DNA of 64,000 bases from Gibbula magus (Eukaryota > Mollusca > Gastropoda > Trochida > Trochidae), in NCBI GenBank assembly GCA_936450465.1, contig OW388296.1, positions 33,425,875 to 33,489,874 of the forward strand, given 5' to 3'. Below are positions 27,700 through 39,982 of the stretch, piece after piece. The notes under the pieces are model-generated. The model did not search any database. It saw only the letters and a program-made list of their open reading frames with translations, and had not been told where the DNA came from. Positions within the stretch are counted from its first letter, which is position 1. The number at the start of each line of letters is the position of its first letter. Made by a program: the position numbers and the translations under genes.

Positions 27700-30600
27700 G
27701 TCAAGTAATGTAGTTTGTGGTCTTCTTTGACTTAGAATAATTTCCGTGTTATTGGACCAAATTGGCTATGCGACTCTCTGTAAGAGTGAATATAGATTAA
27801 AAAGTAAGACAGATAGAGGAAATGCGAAATAACCTTTCGATAGAACACAAGGTAATGAACATCTCAGCCAAGTTTGGTCCTGAAATATGCAGTTTGAAGA
27901 TAGTTATTAGCCTCGCTGTCAAGTAATGTAGTTTGTGGTCTTCTTTGACTTAGAATAATTTCCGTGTTTTTCGACCAAACTGTCTGTGCGACTCTCTGTA
28001 AGAGTGAATATAGATTTAAAAGTAAGACAGATAGAGGAAATCCGAAATAACCATTCGATTGAACACAAGGTAATGAACATCTCAGCCAAGTTTGGTCCTG
28101 AAATATGCAGTTTGAAGAAAGTTATTAGCCTCGCTGTCAAGTAATGTAGTTTGTGGTCTTCTTTGACTTAGAATAATTTCCGTGTTTTTCGGCCAAACTG
28201 TCTGTGCGACTCTCTGTAAGAGTGAATATAGATTAAAAAGTAAGACAGATAGAGGAAATCCGAAATAACCTTTCGATAGAACACAAGGTAATGAACATCT
28301 CAGCCAAGTTTGGTCCTGAAATATGCAGTTTGAAGAAAGTAATTAGCCTCGCTGTCAAGTAATGTAGTTTGTGGTCTTCTTTGACTTAGAATAATTTCCG
28401 TGTTTTTCGGCCAAACTGTCTGTGCGACTCTCTGTAAGAGTGAATATAGATTAAAAAGTAAGACAGATAGAGGAAATCCGAAATAACCATTCGATAGAAC
28501 ACAAGGTAAAGAACATCTCAGCCAAGTTTGGTCCTGAAATATGCAGTTTGAAGAAAGTTATTAGCCTCGCTGTCAAGTAATGTAGTTTGTGGTCTTCTTT
28601 GACTTAGAATAATTTCCGTGTTATTGGACCAAATTGGCTATGCGACTCTCTGTAAGAGTGAATATAGATTAAAAAGTAAGACAGATAGAGGAAATGCGAA
28701 ATAACCTTTCGATAGAACACAAGGTAATGAACATCTCAGCCAAGTTTGGTCCTGAAATATGCAGTTTGAAGAAAGTTATTAGCCTCGCTGTCAAGTAATG
28801 TAGTTTGTGGTCTTCTTTGACTTAGAATAATTTCCGTGTTTTTCGGCCAAACTGTCTGTGCGACTCTCTGTAAGAGTGAATATAGATTAAAAAGTAAGAC
28901 AGATAGAGGAAATCCGAAATAACCTTTCGATAGAACACAAGGTAATGAACATCTCAGCCAAGTTTGGTCCTGAAATATGCAGTTTGAAGAAAGTAATTAG
29001 CCTCGCTGTCAAGTAATGTAGTTTGTGGTCTTCTTTGACTTAGAATAATTTCCGTGTTTTTCGGCCAAACTGTCTGTGCGACTCTCTGTAAGAGTGAATA
29101 TAGATTTAAAAGTAAGACAGATAGAGGAAATCCGAAATAACCATTCGATAGAACACAAGGTAAAGAACATCTCAGCCAAGTTTGGTCCTGAAATATGCAG
29201 TTTGAAGAAAGTTATTAGCCTCGCTGTCAAGTAATGTAGTTTGTGGTCTTCTTTGACTTAGAATAATTTCCGTGTTTTTCGGCCAAACTGTCTGTGCGAC
29301 TCTCTGTAAGAGTGAATATAGATTAAAAAGTAAGACAGATAGAGGAAATCCGAAATAACCATTCGATAGAACACAAGGTAAAGAACATCTCAGCCAAGTT
29401 TGGTCCTGAAATATGCAGTTTGAAGAAAGTTATTAGCCTCGCTGTCAAGTAATGTAGTTTGTGGTCTTCTTTGACTTAGAATAATTTCCGTGTTATTGGA
29501 CCAAATTGGCTATGCGACTCTCTGTAAGAGTGAATATAGATTAAAAAGTAAGACAGATAGAGGAAATGCGAAATAACCTTTCGATAGAACACAAGGTAAT
29601 GAACATCTCAGCCAAGTTTGGTCCTGAAATATGCAGTTTGAAGAAAGTTATTAGCCTCGCTGTCAAGTAATGTAGTTTGTGGTCTTCTTTGACTTAGAAT
29701 AATTTCCGTGTTTTTCGGCCAAACTGTCTGTGCGACTCTCTGTAAGAGTGAATATAGATTAAAAAGTAAGACAGATAGAGGAAATCCGAAATAACCATTC
29801 GATAGAACACAAGGTAATGAACATCTCAGCCAAGTTTGGTCCTGAAATATGCAGTTTGAAGAAAGTAATTAGCCTCGCTGTCAAGTAATGTAGTTTGTGG
29901 TCTTCTTTGACTTAGAATAATTTCCGTGTTTTTCGGCCAAACTGTCTGTGCGACTCTCTGTAAGAGTGAATATAGATTAAAAAGTAAGACAGATAGAGGA
30001 AATCCGAAATAACCATTCGATAGAACACAAGGTAAAGAACATCTCAGCCAAGTTTGGTCCTGAAATATGCAGTTTGAAGAAAGTTATTAGCCTCGCTGTC
30101 AAGTAATGTAGTTTGTGGTCTTCTTTGACTTAGAATAATTTCCGTGTTTTTCGGCCAAACTGTCTGTGCGACTCTCTGTAAGAGTGAATATAGATTAAAA
30201 AGTAAGACAGATAGAGGAAATCCGAAATAACCATTCGATAGAACACAAGGTAAAGAACATCTCAGCCAAGTTTGGTCCTGAAATATGCAGTTTGAAGAAA
30301 GTTATTAGCCTCGCTGTCAAGTAATGTAGTTTGTGGTCTTCTTTGACTTAGAATAATTTCCGTGTTATTGGACCAAATTGGCTATGCGACTCTCTGTAAG
30401 AGTGAATATAGATTAAAAAGTAAGACAGATAGAGGAAATGCGAAATAACCTTTCGATAGAACACAAGGTAATGAACATCTCAGCCAAGTTTGGTCCTGAA
30501 ATATGCAGTTTGAAGAAAGTTATTAGCCTCGCTGTCAAGTAATGTAGTTTGTGGTCTTCTTTGACTTACATATATGTAGAATAATTTCCGTGTTTTTCGG

Positions 30601-32290
30601 CCAAACTGTCTGAGCGACTCTCTGTAAGAGTGAATATAGATTAAAAAGTAAGACAGATAGAGGAAATCCGAAATAACCTTTCGATAGAACACAAGGTAAT
30701 GAACATCTCAGCCAAGTTTGGTCCTGAAATATGCAGTTTGAAGAAAGTAATTAGCCTCGCTGTCAAGTAATGTAGTTTGTGGTCTTCTTTGACTTAGAAT
30801 AATTTCCGTGTTTTTCGGCCAAACTGTCTGTGCGACTCTCTGTAAGAGTGAATATAGATTAAAAAGTAAGACAGATAGAGGAAATCCGAAATAACCATTC
30901 GATAGAACACAAGGTAAAGAACATCTCAGCCAAGTTTGGTCCTGAAATATGCAGTTTGAAGAAAGTTATTAGCCTCGCTGTCAAGTAATGTAGTTTGTGG
31001 TCTTCTTTGACTTAGAATAATTTCCGTGTTATTGGACCAAATTGGCTATGCGACTCTCTGTAAGAGTGAATATAGATTAAAAAGTAAGACAGATAGAGGA
31101 AATGCGAAATAACCTTTCGATAGAACACAAGGTAATGAACATCTCAGCCAAGTTTGGTCCTGAAATATGCAGTTTGAAGATAGTTATTAGCCTCGCTGTC
31201 AAGTAATGTAGTTTGTGGTCTTCTTTGACTTAGAATAATTTCCGTGTTTTTCGACCAAACTGTCTGTGCGACTCTCTGTAAGAGTGAATATAGATTTAAA
31301 AGTAAGACAGATAGAGGAAATCCGAAATAACCATTCGATTGAACACAAGGTAATGAACATCTCAGCCAAGTTTGGTCCTGAAATATGCAGTTTGAAGAAA
31401 GTTATTAGCCTCGCTGTCAAGTAATGTAGTTTGTGGTCTTCTTTGACTTAGAATAATTTCCGTGTTTTTCGGCCAAACTGTCTGTGCGACTCTCTGTAAG
31501 AGTGAATATAGATTAAAAAGTAAGACAGATAGAGGAAATCCGAAATAACCTTTCGATAGAACACAAGGTAATGAACATCTCAGCCAAGTTTGGTCCTGAA
31601 ATATGCAGTTTGAAGAAAGTAATTAGCCTCGCTGTCAAGTAATGTAGTTTGTGGTCTTCTTTGACTTAGAATAATTTCCGTGTTTTTCGGCCAAACTGTC
31701 TGTGCGACTCTCTGTAAGAGTGAATATAGATTAAAAAGTAAGACAGATAGAGGAAATCCGAAATAACCATTCGATAGAACACAAGGTAAAGAACATCTCA
31801 GCCAAGTTTGGTCCTGAAATATGCAGTTTGAAGAAAGTTATTAGCCTCGCTGTCAAGTAATGTAGTTTGTGGTCTTCTTTGACTTAGAATAATTTCCGTG
31901 TTATTGGACCAAATTGGCTATGCGACTCTCTGTAAGAGTGAATATAGATTAAAAAGTAAGACAGATAGAGGAAATGCGAAATAACCTTTCGATAGAACAC
32001 AAGGTAATGAACATCTCAGCCAAGTTTGGTCCTGAAATATGCAGTTTGAAGATAGTTATTAGCCTCGCTGTCAAGTAATGTAGTTTGTGGTCTTCTTTGA
32101 CTTAGAATAATTTCCGTGTTTTTCGACCAAACTGTCTGTGCGACTCTCTGTAAGAGTGAATATAGATTTAAAAGTAAGACAGATAGAGGAAATCCGAAAT
32201 AACCATTCGATTGAACACAAGGTAATGAACATCTCAGCCAAGTTTGGTCCTGAAATATGCAGTTTGAAGAAAGTTATTAGCCTCGCTGTC
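27700..32290. repeat. Tetrameric higher-order repeat (872 bp)
   Basis: The private variant GGAAATGCGAAAT occurs at 27821, 28693, 29565 and 30437 at exact 872-bp (4 x 218) steps. It then occurs at 31101 (3 x 218 + 10, due to a 10-bp insertion) and at 31973 (872 again). Each tetramer also contains an AAAGTAATTAGCC junction and a GGTAAAGAAC monomer. The variant GAAGATAGTTATTAG marks some units. A further copy of the marker is at 33935, nine monomers on. Confidence 0.85.
30567..30578. other. Palindromic 10-bp insertion in one monomer
   Basis: One monomer reads GACTTACATATATGTAGAAT where all others read GACTTAGAAT, a net gain of 10 bp. The result is a perfect 12-bp palindrome, TACATATATGTA, bracketed by TA on each side. 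The spacing 29009 to 31199 (2,190 = 10 x 218 + 10) confirms the size. It resembles a TA-duplicating transposon excision footprint, but a simple short insertion is equally possible. Confidence 0.8.
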
Positions 32291-33820
32291 AAGTAATGTA
32301 GTTTGTGGTCTTCTTTGACTTAGAATAATTTCCGTGTTTTTGGACCAAATTGGCTATGCGACTCTCTGTAAGAGTGAATATAGATTAAAAAGTAGGACAG
32401 ATAGAGGAAATCCGAAATAACCATTCGATAGAACACAAGGTAATGAACATCTCAGCCAAGTTTGGTCCTGAAATATGCAGTTTGAAGAAAGTTATTAGCT
32501 TCGCTGTCAAGTAATGTAGTTTGTGGTCTTCTTTGACTTAGAATAATGTCCGTGTTTTTCGGCCAAACTGTCTGTGCGACTCTCTGTAAGAGTGAATATA
32601 GATTTAAAAGTAAGACAGATAGAGGAAATCCGAAATAACCATTCGATAGAACACAAGGTAAAGAACATCTCAGCCAAGTTTGGTCCTGAAATATGCAGTT
32701 TGAAGAAAGTTATTAGCCTCGCTGTCAAGTAATGTAGTTTGTGGTCTTCTTTGACTTAGAATAATTTCCGTGTTATTGGACCAAATTGGCTATGCGACTC
32801 TCTGTAAGAGTGAATATAGATTAAAAAGTAAGACAGATGGAGGAAATCCGAAATAACCTTTCGATAGAACACAAGGTAATGAACATCTCAGCCAAGTTTG
32901 GTCCTGAAATATGCAGTTTGAAGAAAGTTATTAGCCTCGCTGTCAAGTAATGTAGTTTGTGGTCTTCTTTGACTTAGAATAGTTTCCGTGTTTTTGGACC
33001 AAATTGGCTATGCGACTCTCTGTAAGAGTGAATATAGATTAAAAAGTAAGACAGATAGAGGAAATCCGAAATAACCATTCGATAGAACACAAGGTAATGA
33101 ACATCTCAGCCAAGTTTGGTCCTGAAATATGCAGTTTGAAGAAAGTTATTAGCCTCGCTGTCAAGTAATGTAGTTTGTGGTCTTCTTTGACTTAGAATAA
33201 TTTCCGTGTTTTTCGGCCAAACTGTCTGTGCGACTCTCTGTAAGAGTGAATATAGATTAAAAAGTAAGACAGATAGAGGAAATCCGAAATAACCATTCGA
33301 TAGAACACAAGGTAATGAACATCTCAGCCAAGTTTGGTCCTGAAATATGCAGTTTGAAGAAAGTTATTAGCCTCGCTGTCAAGTAATGTAGTTTGTGGTC
33401 TTCTTTGACTTAGAATAATTTCCGTGTTTTTCGGCCAAACTGTCTGTGCGACTCTCTGTAAGAGTGAATATAGATTAAAAAGTAAGACAGATAGAGGAAA
33501 TCCGAAATAACCTTTCGATAGAACACAAGGTAATGAACATCTCAGCCAAGTTTGGTCCTGAAATATGCAGTTTGAAGAAAGTAATTAGCCTCGCTGTCAA
33601 GTAATGTAGTTTGTGGTCTTCTTTGACTTAGAATAATTTCCGTGTTTTTCGGCCAAACTGTCTGTGCGACTCTCTGTAAGAGTGAATATAGATTAAAAAG
33701 TAAGACAGATAGAGGAAATCCGAAATAACCATTCGATAGAACACAAGGTAAAGAACATATCAGCCAAGTTTGGTCCTGAAATATGCAGTTTGAAGAAAGT
33801 TATTAGCCTCGCTGTCAAGT
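32290..33820. repeat. Segmental copy of the 26.4-27.7 kb satellite block
   Basis: A run of rare variants near 26.4-27.7 kb is repeated here in the same order. AAAGTAGGACAG at 26496 recurs at 32392 (offset 5,896). AGATGGAGG at 26721 recurs at 32835 and GAATAGTTTCCG at 26863 recurs near 32977 (offset 6,114). The change of offset by exactly 218 bp is explained by one extra monomer, with TTTAAAAG and AAGGTAAAG, at 32507-32728. This is a long-range duplication of several monomers followed by gain of one monomer in one copy. Confidence 0.75.
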
Positions 33821-36800
33821 AATGTAGTTTGTGGTCTTCTTTGACTTAGAATAATTTCCGTGTTATTGGACCAAATTGGCTATGCGACTCTCTGTAAGAG
33901 TGAATATAGATTAAAAAGTAAGACAGATAGAGGAAATGCGAAATAACCTTTCGATAGAACACAAGGTAATGAACATCTCAGCCAAGTTTGGTCCTGAAAT
34001 ATGCAGTTTGAAGAAAGTTATTAGCCTCGCTGTCAAGTAATGTAGTTTGTGGTCTTCTTTGACTTAGAATAATTTCCGTGTTTTTCGGCCAAACTATCTG
34101 TGCGACTCTCTGTAAGAGTGAATATAGATTAAAAAGTAAGACAGATAGAGGAAATCCGAAATAACCATTCGATAGAACACAAGGTAATGAACATCTCAGC
34201 CAAGTTTGGTCCTGAAATATGCAGTTTGAAGAAAGTTATTAGCCTCGCTGTCAAGTAATGTAGTTTGTGGTCTTCTTTGACTTAGAATAATTTCCGTGTT
34301 ATTGGACCAAATTGGCTATGCGACTCTCTGTAAGAGTGAATATAGATTAAAAAGTAAGACAGATAGAGGAAATCCGAAATAACCTTTCGATAGAACACAA
34401 GGTAATGAACATCTCAGCCAAGTTTGGTCCTGAAATATGCAGTTTGAAGAAAGTTATTAGCCTCGCTGTCAAGTAATGTAGTTTGTGGTCTTCTTTGACT
34501 TAGAATAATGTCCGTGTTTTTCGGCCAAACTGTCTGTGCGACTCTCTGTAAGAATGAATATAGATTTAAAAGTAAGACAGATAGAGAAAATCCGAAATAA
34601 CCATTCGATTGAACACAAGGTAATGAACATCTCAGCCAAGTTTGGTCCTGAAATATGCAGTTTGAAGAAAGTTATTAGCCTCGCTGTCAAGTAATGTAGT
34701 TTGTGGTCTTCTTTGACTTAGAATAATGTCCGTGTTTTTCGGCCAAACTGTCTGTGCGACTCTCTGTAAGAATGAATATAGATTTAAAAGTAAGACAGAT
34801 AGAGGAAATCCGAAATAACCATTCGATTGAACACAAGCTAATGAACATCTCAGCCAAGTTTGGTCCTGAAATATGCAGTTTGAAGAAAGTTATTAGCCTC
34901 GCTGTCAAGTAATGTAGTTTGTGGTCTTCTTTGACTTAGAATAATTTCCGTGTTATTGGACCAAATTGGCTATGCGACTCTCTGTAAGAGTGAATATAGA
35001 TTAAAAAGTAAGACAGATGGAGGAAATCCGAAATAACCTTTCGATAGAACACAAGGTAATGAACATCTCAGCCAAGTTTGGTCCTGAAATATGCAGTTTG
35101 AAGAAAGTTATTAGCCTCGCTGTCAAGTAATGTAGTTTGTGGTCTTCTTTGACTTAGAATAATTTCCGTGTTATTGGACCAAATTGGCTATGCGACTCTC
35201 TGTAAGAGTGAATATAGATTAAAAAGTAAGACAGATAGAGGAAATCCGAAATAACCTTTCGATAGAACACAAGGTAATGAACATCTCAGCCAAGTTTGGT
35301 CCTGAAATATGCAGTTTGAAGAAAGTTATTAGCCTCGCTGTCAAGTAATGTAGTTTGTGGTCTTCTTTGACTTAGAATAATGTCCGTGTTTTTCGGCCAA
35401 ACTGTCTGTGCGACTCTCTGTAAGAGTGAATATAGATTAAAAAGTAAGACAGATGGAGGAAATCCGAAATAACCTTTCGATAGAACACAAGGTAATGAAC
35501 ATCTCAGCCAAGTTTGGTCCTGAAATATGCAGTTTGAAGAAAGTTATTAGCCTCGCTGTCAAGTAATGTAGTTTGTGGTCTTCTTTGACTTAGAATAATT
35601 TCCGTGTTATTGGACCAAATTGGCTATGCGACTCTCTGTAAGAGTGAATATAGATTAAAAAGTAAGACAGATAGAGGAAATCCGAAATAACCTTTCGATA
35701 GAACACAAGGTAATGAACATCTCAGCCAAGTTTGGTCCTGAAATATGCAGTTTGAAGAAAGTTATTAGCCTCGCTGTCAAGTAATGTAGTTTGTGGTCTT
35801 CTTTGACTTAGAATAATGTCCGTGTTTTTCGGCCAAACTGTCTGTGCGACTCTCTGTAAGAATGAATATAGATTTAAAAGTAAGACAGATAGAGAAAATC
35901 CGAAAAAACCATTCGATTGAACACAAGGTAATGAACATCTCAGCCAGGTTTGGTCCTGAAATATGCAGTTTGAAGAAAGTTATTAGCCTCGCTGTCAAGT
36001 AATGTAGTTTGTGGTCTTCTTTGACTTAGAATAATTTCCGTGTTTTTGGACCAAATTGGCTATGCGACTCTCTGTAAGAGTGAATATAGATTAAAAAGTA
36101 AGACAGATAGAGGAAATCCGAAATAACCATTCGATAGAACACAAGGTAATGAACATCTCAGCCAAGTTTGGTCCTGAAATATGCAGTTTGAAGAAAGTTA
36201 TTAGCCTCGCTGTCAAGTAATGTAGTTTGTGGTCTTCTTTGACTTAGAATAATTTCCGTGTTTTTCGGCCAAACTATCTGTGCGACTCTCTGTAAGAATG
36301 AATATAGATTTAAAAGTAAGACAGATAGAGAAAATCCGAAATAACCATTCGATTGAACACAAGGTAATGAACATCTCAGCCAGGTTTGGTCCTGAAATAT
36401 GCAGTTTGAAGAAAGTTATTAGCCTCGCTGTCAAGTAATGTAGTTTGTGGTCTTCTTTGACTTAGAATAATGTCCGTGTTTTTCGGCCAAACTGTCTGTG
36501 CGACTCTCTGTAAGAATGAATATAGATTTAAAAGTAAGACAGATAGAGGAAATCCGAAATAACCATTCGATTGAACACAAGGTAATGAACATCTCAGCCA
36601 AGTTTGGTCCTGAAATATGCAGTTTGAAGAAAGTTATTAGCCTCGCTGTCAAGTAATGTAGTTTGTGGTCTTCTTTGACTTAGAATAATTTCCGTGTTTT
36701 TGGACCAAATTGGCTATGCGACTCTCTGTAAGAGTGAATATAGATTAAAAAGTAAGACAGATAGAGGAAATCCTAAATAACCATTCGATAGAACACAAGG

Positions 36801-36860
36801 TAATGAACATCTCAGCCAAGTTTGGTCCTGAAATATGCAGTTTGAAGAAAGTTATTAGCC

Positions 36861-38160
36861 TCTCTGTCTAGTAATGTAGTTTGTGGTCTTCTTTGACTTA
36901 GAATAATTTCCGTGTTTTTCTGCCAAACTGTCTGTGCGACTCTCTGTAAGAGTGAATATAGATTAAAAAGTAAGACAGATAGAGGAAATCCGAAATAACC
37001 ATTCGATAGAACACAAGGTAATGAACATCTCAGCCAAGTTTGGTCCTGAAATATGCAGTTTGAAGAAAGTTATTAGCCTCGCTGTCAAGTAATGTAGTTT
37101 GTGGTCTTCTTTTACTTAGAATAATTTTCGTGTTTTTCGGCCAAACTGTCTGTGCGACTCTCTGTAAGAGTGAATATAGATTAAAAAGTAAGACAGATAG
37201 AGGAAATCCGAAATAACCATTCGATAGAACACAAGGTAATGAACATCTCAGCCAAGTTTGGTCCTGAAATATGCAGTTTGAAGAAAGTTATTAGCCTCGC
37301 TGTCAAGTAATGTAGTTTGTGGTCTTCTTTGACTTAGAATAATTTCCGTGTTTTTCGGCCAAACTGTCTGTGCGATTCTCTGTAAGATTGAATATAGATT
37401 AAAAAGTAAGACAGATAGAGGAAATCCGAAATAACCATTCGATAGAACACAAGGTAATGAGCATCTCAGCCAAGTTTGGTCCTGAAATATGCAGTTTGAA
37501 GAAAGTTATTAGCCTCTCTGTCTAGTAATGTAGTTTGTGGTCTTCTTTGACTTAGAATAATTTCCGTGTTTTTCTGCCAAACTGTCTGTGCGACTCTCTG
37601 TAAGAGTGAATATAGATTAAAAAGTAAGACAGATAGAGGAAATCCGAAATAACCATTCGATAGAACACAAGGTAATGAACATCTCAGCCAAGTTTGGTCC
37701 TGAAATATGCAGTTTGAAGAAAGTTATTAGCCTCGCTGTCAAGTAATGTAGTTTGTGGTCTTCTTTTACTTAGAATAATTTCCGTGTTTTTCTGCCAAAC
37801 TGTCTGTGCGACTCTCTGTAAGAGTGAATATAGATTAAAAAGTAAGACAGATAGAGGAAATCCGAAATAACCATTCGATAGAACACAAGGTAATGAACAT
37901 CTCAGCCAAGTTTGGTCCTGAAATATGCAGTTTGAAGAAAGTTATTAGCCTCGCTGTCAAGTAATGTAGTTTGTGGTCTTCTTTTACTTAGAATAATTTT
38001 CGTGTTTTTCGGCCAAACTGTCTGTGCGACTCTCTGTAAGAGTGAATATAGATTAAAAAGTAAGACAGATAGAGGAAATCCGAAATAACCATTCGATAGA
38101 ACACAAGGTAATGAACATCTCAGCCAAGTTTGGTCCTGAAATATGAGGTTTGAAGAAAGT
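36861..38160. repeat. Trimeric repeat with TCTCTGTCTAG variant
   Basis: The unusual junction GCCTCTCTGTCTAGTAATG occurs at 36861 and 37515, exactly 654 bp (3 x 218) apart. It is followed by monomers with TTTTTCTGCCAAACTG (type F) and TTCTTTTACTTAGAATAATT (type E). Types E and F first appear here and are much more common in the right-hand array, so this stretch resembles the right side more than the left. Confidence 0.75.
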
Positions 38161-39811
38161 TATTAGCCTCGCTGTCAAGTAATGTAGTTTGTGGTCTTCT
38201 TTGACTTAGAATAATTTCCGTGTTTTTCGGCCAAACTGTCTGTGCGACTCTCTGTAAGAGTGAATATAGATTAAAAAGTAAGACAGATAGAGGAAATCCG
38301 AAATAACCTTTCGATAGAACACAAGGTAATGAGCATCTCAGCCAAGTTTGGTCCTGAAATATGCAGTTTGAAGAAAGTTATTAGCCTCGCTGTCAAGTAA
38401 TGTAGTTTGTGGTCTTCTTTGACTTAGAATAATTTCCGTGTTATTGGACCAAATTGGCTATGCGACTCTGTAAGAGTGAATATAGATTAAAAAGTAAGAC
38501 AGATAGAGGAAATCCGAAATTAGCTTTCGATAGAACACAAGGTAATGAACATCTCAGCCAAGTTTGGTCCTGAAATATGCAGTTTGAAGAAAGTTATTAG
38601 CCTCGCTGTCAAGTAATGTAGTTTGTGGTCTTCTTTGACTTAGAATAATGTCCGTGTTTTTCGGCCAAACTGTCTGTGCGACTCTCTGTAAGAATGAATA
38701 TAGATTTAAAAGTAAGACAGATAGAGGAAATCCGAAATAACCATTCGATTGAACACAAGGTAATGAACATCTCAGCCAAGTTTGGTCCTGAAATATGCAG
38801 TTTGAAGAAAGTTATTAGCCTCGCTGTCAAGTAATGTAGTTTGTGGTCTTCTTTGACTTAGAATAATTTCCGTGTTATTGGACCAAATTGGCTATGCGAC
38901 TCTCTGTAAGAGTGAATATAGATTAAAAAGTAAGACAGATAGAGGAAATCCGAAATAACCTTTCGATAGAACACAAGGTAATGAACATCTCAGCCAAGTT
39001 TGGTCCTGAAATATGCAGTTTGAAGAAAGTTATTAGCCTCGCTGTCAAGTAATGTAGTTTGTGGTCTTCTTTGACTTAGAATAAATTCCGTGTTTTTGGA
39101 CCAAATTGGCTATGCGACTCTCTGTAAGAGTGAATATAGATTAAAAAGTAAGACAGATAGAGGAAATCCGAAATAACCATTCGATAGAACACAAGGTAAT
39201 GAACATCTCAGCCAAGTTTGGTCCTGAAATATGCAGTTTGAAGAAAGTTATTAGCCTCGCTGTCTAGTAATGTAGTTTGTGGTCTTCTTTGACTTAGAAT
39301 AATTTCCGTGTTTTTCGGCCAAACTGTCTGTGCGACTCTCTGTAAGAGTGAATATAGATTAAAAAGTAAGACAGATAGAGGAAATCCGAAATAACCATTC
39401 GATAGAACACAAGGTAATGAACATCTCAGCCAAGTTTGGTCCTGAAATATGCAGTTTGAAGAAAGTTATTAGCCTCGCTGTCAAGTAATGTAGTTTGTGG
39501 TCTTCTTTTACTTAGAATAATTTTCGTGTTTTTCGGCCAAACTGTCTGTGCGACTCTCTGTAAGAGTGAATATAGATTAAAAAGTAAGACAGATAGAGGA
39601 AATCCGAAATAACCATTCGATAGAACACAAGGTAATGAACATCTCAGCCAAGTTTGGTCCTGAAATATGCAGTTTGAAGAAAGTTATTAGCCTCGCTGTC
39701 AAGTAATGTAGTTTGTGGTCTTCTTTGACTTAGAATAATTTCCGTGTTTTTCGGCCAAACTGTCTGTGCGACTCTCTGTAAGAGTGAATATAGATTAAAA
39801 CGTAAGACAGA

Positions 39812-39813
39812 TA
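39812..39813. other. TA target-site duplication, left copy
   Basis: The satellite reads ..GACAGATA up to here and matches the monomer consensus to monomer position 124; foreign sequence CAGACGG begins at the next base. The intact consensus has a single TA at this place (GACAGATAGAGG), so this TA and the one at 46601-46602 are the duplicated target. Confidence 0.85.
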
Positions 39814-39827
39814 CAGACGGTTGCAGA
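39814..39827 (+). repeat. Left terminal inverted repeat
   Basis: CAGACGGTTGCAGA. It pairs with the reverse complement of 46587-46600 (CAGACCCTTGCAGA) at 12 of 14 positions, the two mismatches being GG versus CC at positions 6-7. It directly abuts the TA duplication, as expected for the outer end of a transposon. Confidence 0.85.
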
Positions 39828-39844
39828 TATCTTTACCGGTATCT

Positions 39845-39982
39845 ACCGCGGTCAGACTGCAATCTGAATGCAGGTGACCGCGATCAGAATGCAGTCAGAA
39901 TGCGTGTGACCGCGATCAGACTGCAGTCAGAATGCGTGTGACCGCGATCAGACTGCAGTCAGACCGCGTTTGACCGTGGTCA
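39845..39982 (+). repeat. Left subterminal 32-bp repeats (about 4 copies)
   Basis: Four full or nearly full copies of a 32-bp unit plus a degenerate fifth start (TGACCGTGGTCA). The unit begins TGACCGCGATCAGA and continues TGCAGTCAGAATGCG. The half-sites GACCGCG and CTGCAGTC make the unit quasi-palindromic. The cluster is much more GC-rich than the DNA around it and is mirrored at the right end. Clusters of this kind often bind the transposase in elements with subterminal repeats; that role is inferred. Confidence 0.88.

Larger units (their letters stand above)
1..39813. repeat. 218-bp satellite array, left part
   Basis: About 182.6 head-to-tail copies of a 218-bp monomer, all in the same orientation. 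Phased to start at GCCTCGCTGTCAAG, the consensus counts to exactly 218 bases, about 37% GC. Monomer positions 1-47, 114-142 and 167-218 are nearly invariant, while most subfamily differences lie at 51, 60-77, 95, 108, 144 and 151. The main types are: A (TTCGGCCAAACTGTCTG); B (TATTGGACCAAATTGGCTAT with CCTTTCG at 144); C (as B but TTTTTGG and CCATTCG); and D (51G, 95A, 108T, 151T). The array runs off the left window edge and is cut at 39813 by a transposon. No open frame is conserved through successive monomers. A centromeric or heterochromatic role is possible but is inference only. Confidence 0.98.

Noticed and set aside
1..39813. CRISPR-like repeat-spacer array
   Set aside because: The repeats are contiguous 218-bp monomers without unique spacers and the remaining content is eukaryotic.
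39744..39941. 65-codon plus-strand frame across the left transposon junction
   Set aside because: It is half satellite and half subterminal repeat; chance frame over a junction of two repeats.
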